Source: Irpex lacteus (lineage: Eukaryota; Basidiomycota; Agaricomycetes; Polyporales; Irpicaceae). Taken from it: DNA of 64,000 nucleotides. This document shows positions 58,801 through 64,000 of the stretch, piece by piece (position 1 is the first letter of the stretch; every line of letters starts with the position of its first letter). Location of the stretch: the NCBI GenBank assembly GCA_001986395.2, contig MQVO02000031.1:186001-250000 (forward strand). The letters run 5' to 3'. Both the position numbers and the translations under genes were made by a program. A model generated the notes under the pieces. The model worked only from the letters and a program-made list of their open reading frames with translations, was not told the DNA's origin and did no database searches.

Positions 58801-59734
58801 GCGTCGGGAAAAGCTGACCTGACTGCGGGTGCGTGGTACTCTGCTCAACGATTGAGGCATCCAGCGAAGAACTGACAATCGATAGCATAGAAGCGCGGTC
58901 GCTGTATGTTCTCATAGGGCGGGACACCGCAAACTCATATCTCTACGCGGGACACTGGTAATAGGACGACACGAGCGTGACAAGATAAGTAGCCTTGGTA
59001 TGTTTTTTTCTTCTTCTCTCATTCAGCTAGTGTTTCCAGTGAACGCGAGTCTACACGTCCCACGCTGACCGACTTTCGTCTTCGTAGAATCGGCCGTTTG
59101 TGTGCTCGCGACTCGCGTCGCAAGTTCAATAGGGTGTACGCCGCTCGCTACGCTTCGCGCAAGTTGAACTGGGTCCATTAGCGTTGACGGTAATAGCCAA
59201 GATATATGCGAGCGTACGGCTGTGGCCTGTCGCGCGGTTTCCACTGTCCAGTCCGTCGACTCTTCTTGGCGAGCCCCGCGCGGCGACACGTCTCGCGCCC
59301 TTTACCGTTGTTTTCCCAAAGCAACTGCAACACTGCGACAATCCCTAGGCATTGCCACTGCCTAAATTTGAGGGTAGCCTGTAGGTGCAACGAGCCAATG
59401 TCAGTGTCTAAGATCAAGTAGGACTGCCGAGCTGCTCGCGAGCTTCTCGGAAGGCTTGCGCGGCGCATAGGTGTGTTGACTCAGACTCAGTGAGGTATCT
59501 CGCAGCTGATACATATGTGCAGGTATCAGGCTGAGAGACATGTAATCTGCGTAGCTCAGTTCCGGGAATGCATGAACATCTACATAAATAATCTCTAGCC
59601 TCTCTTCCTAGCCTAGTCAGATACTACAAGTACGAAGGTGAAACAGAACATGGAATCAGGTACCGGGTAATCAAAGCAGTCTATCTTTCACAACATTTCC
59701 AGAACACTAGTCTTGACACTCATAACCATAACCT
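49808..59734. repeat. Spacer IV
   Basis: The most complete spacer for comparison, aligning in order with II at its left end and with I and III over most of its length. No intact long gene. It has many minus-strand GTRAGT sites, for example at 51950, 54013, 55089, 55350, 55848, 56608 and 57120 read on the reverse strand. The block 57380-57540 is nearly identical to 6370-6540, while neighbouring blocks are far more diverged. Confidence 0.55.
55095..55298 (-). pseudogene. Best-preserved exon-like block of the spacer
   Basis: 204 nt, fully open in phase 0 between a minus-strand CAG acceptor and GTAAGT donor. It encodes 68 residues including VISAWLTGRCVDLGRSLLN, HATLGSDASKTPTEVIMAV and TDDADD. 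Counterparts in units I and III are frameshifted or diverged. I do not recognise the family. It may be one exon of a decayed multi-exon gene. Confidence 0.4.
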
Positions 59735-62700
59735 CTACTCCACAGACTCCTCTGCTAGCACCACTCCCTGTTCCTCATTGTCTCTAGCAACCTCCTCATC
59801 TGTGAGAGCACTACCTGCCCCATTCTCGGTGATGAATCTGTACGTTGAATTCAGTACCAAATTGGCTTGGAAGGATGTATGTTGTAAATGAGTGGCTTAC
59901 CCTAGACCAGATTCTGAACTCTCTCCATGAGGCGCCACATGACCCAATGTTGCAGGTGCATTGCTTGCAGCCTCAATCACAAGCTCATTTGCCCATTCAT
60001 TTGGAGTCTGCAGGGGATATTAGAAGGTAGGACTGGTATGTCAAAGATCATCTATCACATACGTCTGAGGCTTTATCCTGAGCATGAACAGGTGCACTGG
60101 TCAGTGCATCAGTGCTACTGTTGACACTGGGTGCAGCTCCATTGTTGGTCTGGTTGTGAAGTGCTCCAGCCTCATCATGAACATCCTGCAAAGGATTTGG
60201 TCAGTCTATCAACCCTCTCAGGAAAATGAGCACAATTTATACCTCTGTCACTGTGACTCCTTCAAGTCCCACACTCCCACCATCTCCAACTGCCAAGCTG
60301 ACCAATCCCTCTCTATTCCTGTCAATCTCCATAGTCTTGTCATCCACAGGGCTCTCCTGATCAGATCCACCAACCCCAGTGCTCGGTACTGAGATGTCTT
60401 TCCCCTTTTCATCAGATTTGAGTTCAACTTGAGCCCCCTTGTTCTTCTTTGCTTGTCTTCTTTCCTCTAGCTCTCGGAGGCGATACAGCTTGTCGCCATG
60501 TTGTCTGACAATAAGCTTACCAAGAGTTTCCACAAGGTCATCAGGGAAGATGGAGCTGTCTGCCTGAGAATAATCTTTCCAATCCTCATACAGATAATAT
60601 CCTCGTCCATGTTCATGGGCCATGAGATCAAGACAAGCATTGACAAGCTTTGTAGCATCACTAGCTTGCTGCTGATCTTCATGACCTTCTATAGGCGGTG
60701 TAGTTTCTTCTCTGCTCTGTTCAATTGGTTCACCAGAAGACAGAGACTGGATCTGGGAAATGATAGGAACAAACACATCCCTGCACTTCTCTACTCCTGC
60801 TGTCCTTGCTTGAAGAAGAAGCAGAAGATAGATTATGTGGTAGCAGAGTTTGACAGACTGAGTCAAGTCTTTTGAACATCTTGAGAGCTGGTCTGGGATG
60901 ACTGAGGATAGAAGTTCCAAGTCTTGGAGTTCCAGTGGTTCTGTGAGGTATAGATAAGTCATTCGTGAATCTAATCATTAATCTCAAAAAAGCTTACGAG
61001 GAAGGTTGCAAGGAATCTGGACTACATAATTGATCATTGCCTGATCATATTCATCTTTCCAAGCATTATCTGCAGACATCCAACAAGTAATTATCATATC
61101 AGCAAACAATGTGCTCTTCATAGCAAAGGCAATCAGCTGTTGAAAACTAGCATTTGCAGACCAGCTGATTAGAGGTCGATTTCGAATCAAACGTGAACTG
61201 CATCCAAGAACATCTCTCAGCCTCTTTTGTGTGTTATTGTCTTGCAGATTGAAATGTTCAGGTGCAGCTGTGACCACTGTGCATAGATATTGCACACATG
61301 CATCTTGAAACTCTTGTGGTGCATCTTCTGGCCAAACCCATGAGTTCCAATCAAAGTCTTCATAAGGTCTTTGCTGCAGTTTGGCAAGTTCAGACTGGAA
61401 GCCTTCAAAGAACCAAGTGCCATTTGTCAAAGTGGATTTTGGCTTTGTGAACTTCCAGATCCTAGTCAAAGCACTAAGCAGTGCCGTCCCATTTTCCCAA
61501 AGATTCTTTCTGCCCTTGGAAGTTGTGAGCAATAGAACATCCTGAATCATGGCATCGGTCACTCTTTCCTCAAGGCAGCTTCTGATAGATAATAGTGTGT
61601 CTGAGAAAAGCTTCGGCTCTTGGTCAGAAGCAAAGATGGACAACACAAGAGTCAATCCATATATTGAAATCAACTTCGGCTGATCTGCTCCAGTTATGAT
61701 AGTGTAATCAGATCTCTGATGACTCCAATAGTGCTGTAAACCACTGGCATGATCTGCAATGATATTGGACACAGCAGCTCGTGCCTGAGGCCTGAGAGTG
61801 TACAGAGGAGCAAAGCCATCAAATGGCCAATCTGGCAGAACTCGCTCAGCTGCAGGAAGTGTTGGTAGCCGGTGGGAAAGGATTTCAATGATAAATGTGA
61901 CTATCTCCTTGTATGGAGGTTTGGGGTGGATGTACTGCAGAGCCTCTGGGAAAGTTGTCTCAAGCATGTCATCATTGGCTTGGATGGCATCCACTGATTT
62001 GAGGATCTCAACATCTGATGAGACTTGCTTGACTAACTGCTCCTCACTAGGGAGTGTCTTCAGTCTCAGCAAACAGCTGTTGTACAGCTTTGCAAAGCGG
62101 GCATACCATAGCTTAGAGGAGAAGCAGGAGTAGGCTATGATCCTCAATGTTCGCCATAGCTTGACATAGAAAGAGGACATCATAGCCCACCACACTTGCC
62201 ATTGGCAGCACTGAGAAAAGCTGATGACAAGTATAACCATGACAGCTTTACCAACACTCTGGCGGAAAGTTTTCCACATTGCACCTATTGCTGATAGAGA
62301 CAACTTCACTAGTGCATGGGCAGCTTGGCAGAGCCTATGCCAGTAGACAGTGAAGAAAGGCTTGCTTGGAGAGACATGTGTTGGGATATCTGAGATATTC
62401 CTGTCATTGTCTTCATTCTCACTGTCTACATTGGGTATCTCTATAAGCTGAAGGTGTCCAGCAAGAGAAGACAGTTTATGATGGAGATGTGCTATGCCAG
62501 TCTTGAGAAGAGTGGTGCGATAAGGGCAGCGGGGAAGGAAGATGGGAAGAGCTGTAGCACCAAAGATGAACATGGCCCAGCCAATCACAAGCGGGAGGGT
62601 TGTATATCCCACACTCTCATGCACAGATGCCGTGAAGTAGCACAGGCCAACAAAGAAGAGACCAAGGGACAGCTGTAGCAAGAGGGGAAGACATGCAACA

Positions 62701-63306
62701 ATCTCATACACCATCCATGCTCGTAGCTGAGGCTCACGAAAGTGGCGAATGCGGAGACGAGCCTGAGGAGAGGGGACATTGACAGCAAGGAACTCCCGCA
62801 GCCACTGCTTGACCAGCATCCCAAAGGAGGCAGTCATAAGGCTCAGAATGAGGCTGGAGAACCAGAGGATATTCACTCTGATATCCTCTGGAGAGGCTTG
62901 GAAGGGAGGAGGCATGGGAGGAGAGATGGTGGTGGCAATCAGCCTGCCATCTGTGAAGTTGTAGCTCATGGTTTGGTTGCCAATGCGCTCAAGCTGATAG
63001 GCCATCATGGCAGTGGGGGAGGGTTGGAGGTTGGGATAGGCAGCGACCAGGAATGCAGACAGGACAGCAGAGAACAGACCAGCCTAGAGGCACAAGTGGT
63101 CAGTGAAAAAATGCGGCGCGAGGCGGAGATGTACTCACGAAGACTAGGAGGGTATCCACGTCATCCTTGCAGCTTTGGACCTTTTCTTCGTCAAACTCGC
63201 GGACATCCTTTGACATCGCAGCCCATCCGGTGGACTGGCCTGGGTAGGACGTGACCCTCACATCACGGACAGCCTCCGCACCAGGAGGGGTCTGATCTGA
63301 GGGCAT
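59735..63306 (-). CDS. DUF6535-type membrane protein, copy D, intact
   Basis: Exons: 63306-63139, 63083-60998, 60940-60243, 60185-60063, 60007-59901, 59837-59735. Introns are 55, 57, 57, 55 and 63 bp, all GT-AG (intron 1 uses TAG, the rest CAG), with the same phases as copy B; product about 1094 aa. The N-terminal DUF6535 region has four predicted helices and is nearly identical to A and C. The variable segment is the longest of the four: an Asp/Glu/Asn-rich stretch (DSENEDNDRNISDI) and extra hydrophobic runs (VGKAVMVILVISF) sit between the conserved LHHKLSSLA and EEQLVKQVSSDVEILKS blocks. The second variable patch is like copy B (ASDQEPKLFSDTLLSIRSC). Tail acidic with EEVARDNEE. Function unknown. 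Confidence 0.86.
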
Positions 63307-63308
63307 CC

Positions 63309-63590
63309 TCGGCTCTCAAGAACAAACACACAATCGGCTTAGTGCGTAGAATCGGCTCACGCGTGCACGGTCGGCTCAGTAGCACGCAATCGGCTCAGAA
63401 GGCGCACACTCGGCTCAGTGTGCGAATTCGGCTCAAGTCCCAGTCGGCTCAGGGAAGGGAATCCAAGTCGGCGCAAAAGGGGGAGACTCCTGGTATCGGC
63501 TCTACGTCCAGGGTCCACGGCGTCGGCTCTAATCCACGAACGAACACGCCGCTCTGTCGGCTCTACAGCGAGGAACGCAACCTTCGGCTC
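63309..63590 (-). repeat. GAGCCGA heptamer array next to the start of copy D
   Basis: About eleven exact TCGGCTC heptamers plus TCGGCTT and TCGGCGC variants. Sequence between heptamers is close to copy A. Confidence 0.8.
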
Positions 63591-63667
63591 AGGCGGGGAC
63601 AGGAACTCAACTCCTACGGACTCTGCACCAAGGGAAGGAATAGCGCAGTTCACGCTCGCGATGGGGA

Positions 63668-63722
63668 CTGCAGAAAGTGTCAGCAAGTCATCGCGCGTCC
63701 ACTAACACTCGAGGGCACTCAC
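63668..63722 (-). promoter_or_regulatory. Conserved 5' leader intron of copy D
   Basis: 55 bp; GTGAGT donor, TTGCTGACAC branch-like site and TTTCTGCAG acceptor. Confidence 0.63.
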
Positions 63723-64000
63723 CAAACGGTCGGCGCTAACAATCGCTCGAGGTCGTACGAAGATAGACGACGGCACGGTAGGTAACGAACTCTCGAGTTG
63801 AAAACGATGGGGTGCGACGGGTTGATCAATGGGTAAGGCTTGCTGGCGAGGGCGATGGGTAGCTCGTCGAGCTTGGTATGGTGGTGGTTGCGGTTGAAGA
63901 GACGGTGGGAGACGACATGCCACACCTACGCCGCATGCCTGTCACTTCCAGGTTTCGGCGCTTATGGTCAGCCCACATCGGCCCGCTGCCTCATTGAAGA
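63723..64000. repeat. Start of the next spacer, cut by the window edge
   Basis: Matches the promoter-proximal block at 17883-18125 closely, so the array probably continues beyond the window. Confidence 0.6.

Noticed and set aside
1..64000. CRISPR arrays, bacterial operons, rRNA genes
   Set aside because: No direct-repeat/spacer structure, no Shine-Dalgarno-led gene strings and no rRNA-like sequence; the short spliceosomal introns show a eukaryotic nuclear origin.

Overview
This window reads as nuclear DNA of a mushroom-forming basidiomycete (Agaricomycetes). The evidence is short introns of about 50-60 bp with GTGAGT or GTAAGT donors, CTRAC-type branch sites and YAG acceptors; a DUF6535-type membrane protein family that is expanded in that class; and a Gag of the type common in Agaricomycete LTR elements. 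I cannot name the species.

Layout: the window is a head-to-tail array of a unit of roughly 12-14 kb (mobile elements subtracted). Each unit holds one minus-strand, six-exon DUF6535-type gene and a long spacer without an intact long gene. Four gene copies are present. Copy A (8769-17448) is split by an LTR retrotransposon. Copy B (28376-31831) is intact, about 1056 aa. Copy C (45870-49372) has an in-frame stop. Copy D (59735-63306) is intact, about 1094 aa. Upstream of every copy lies the same leader: a 270-300 bp array of the heptamer TCGGCTC (GAGCCGA on the coding strand) next to the start codon, then a conserved leader intron of 50-55 bp. The spacers (1-8768, 17883-28375, 32245-40545, 49808-59734, 63723-64000) align with one another in blocks. 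They carry donor-like GTRAGT sites mainly on the minus strand and look like decayed, intron-rich sequence.

Mobile DNA: a 5167-bp LTR element (10603-15769) with apparently identical 1166-bp LTRs, a 4-bp target duplication and a single gag-like ORF ending in two hydrophobic segments, with no pol. A 5301-bp hAT transposon (40546-45846) has 18-bp terminal inverted repeats, a perfect 8-bp target duplication, a transposase gene readable through ten exons (814 aa) and one or two extra small genes. An AT-rich insertion of about 1.8 kb (26504-28285) has short inverted ends, a TAA target duplication, hairpins and two tRNA-like promoter segments.

How it fits together: the four DUF6535 paralogs keep near-identical membrane-domain and downstream blocks but differ strongly in a length-variable segment between them, and look like mosaics of one another. 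A tandem array that varies one segment and exchanges sequence between copies is compatible with a recognition or conflict role, but that function is inference; the family has no established function.
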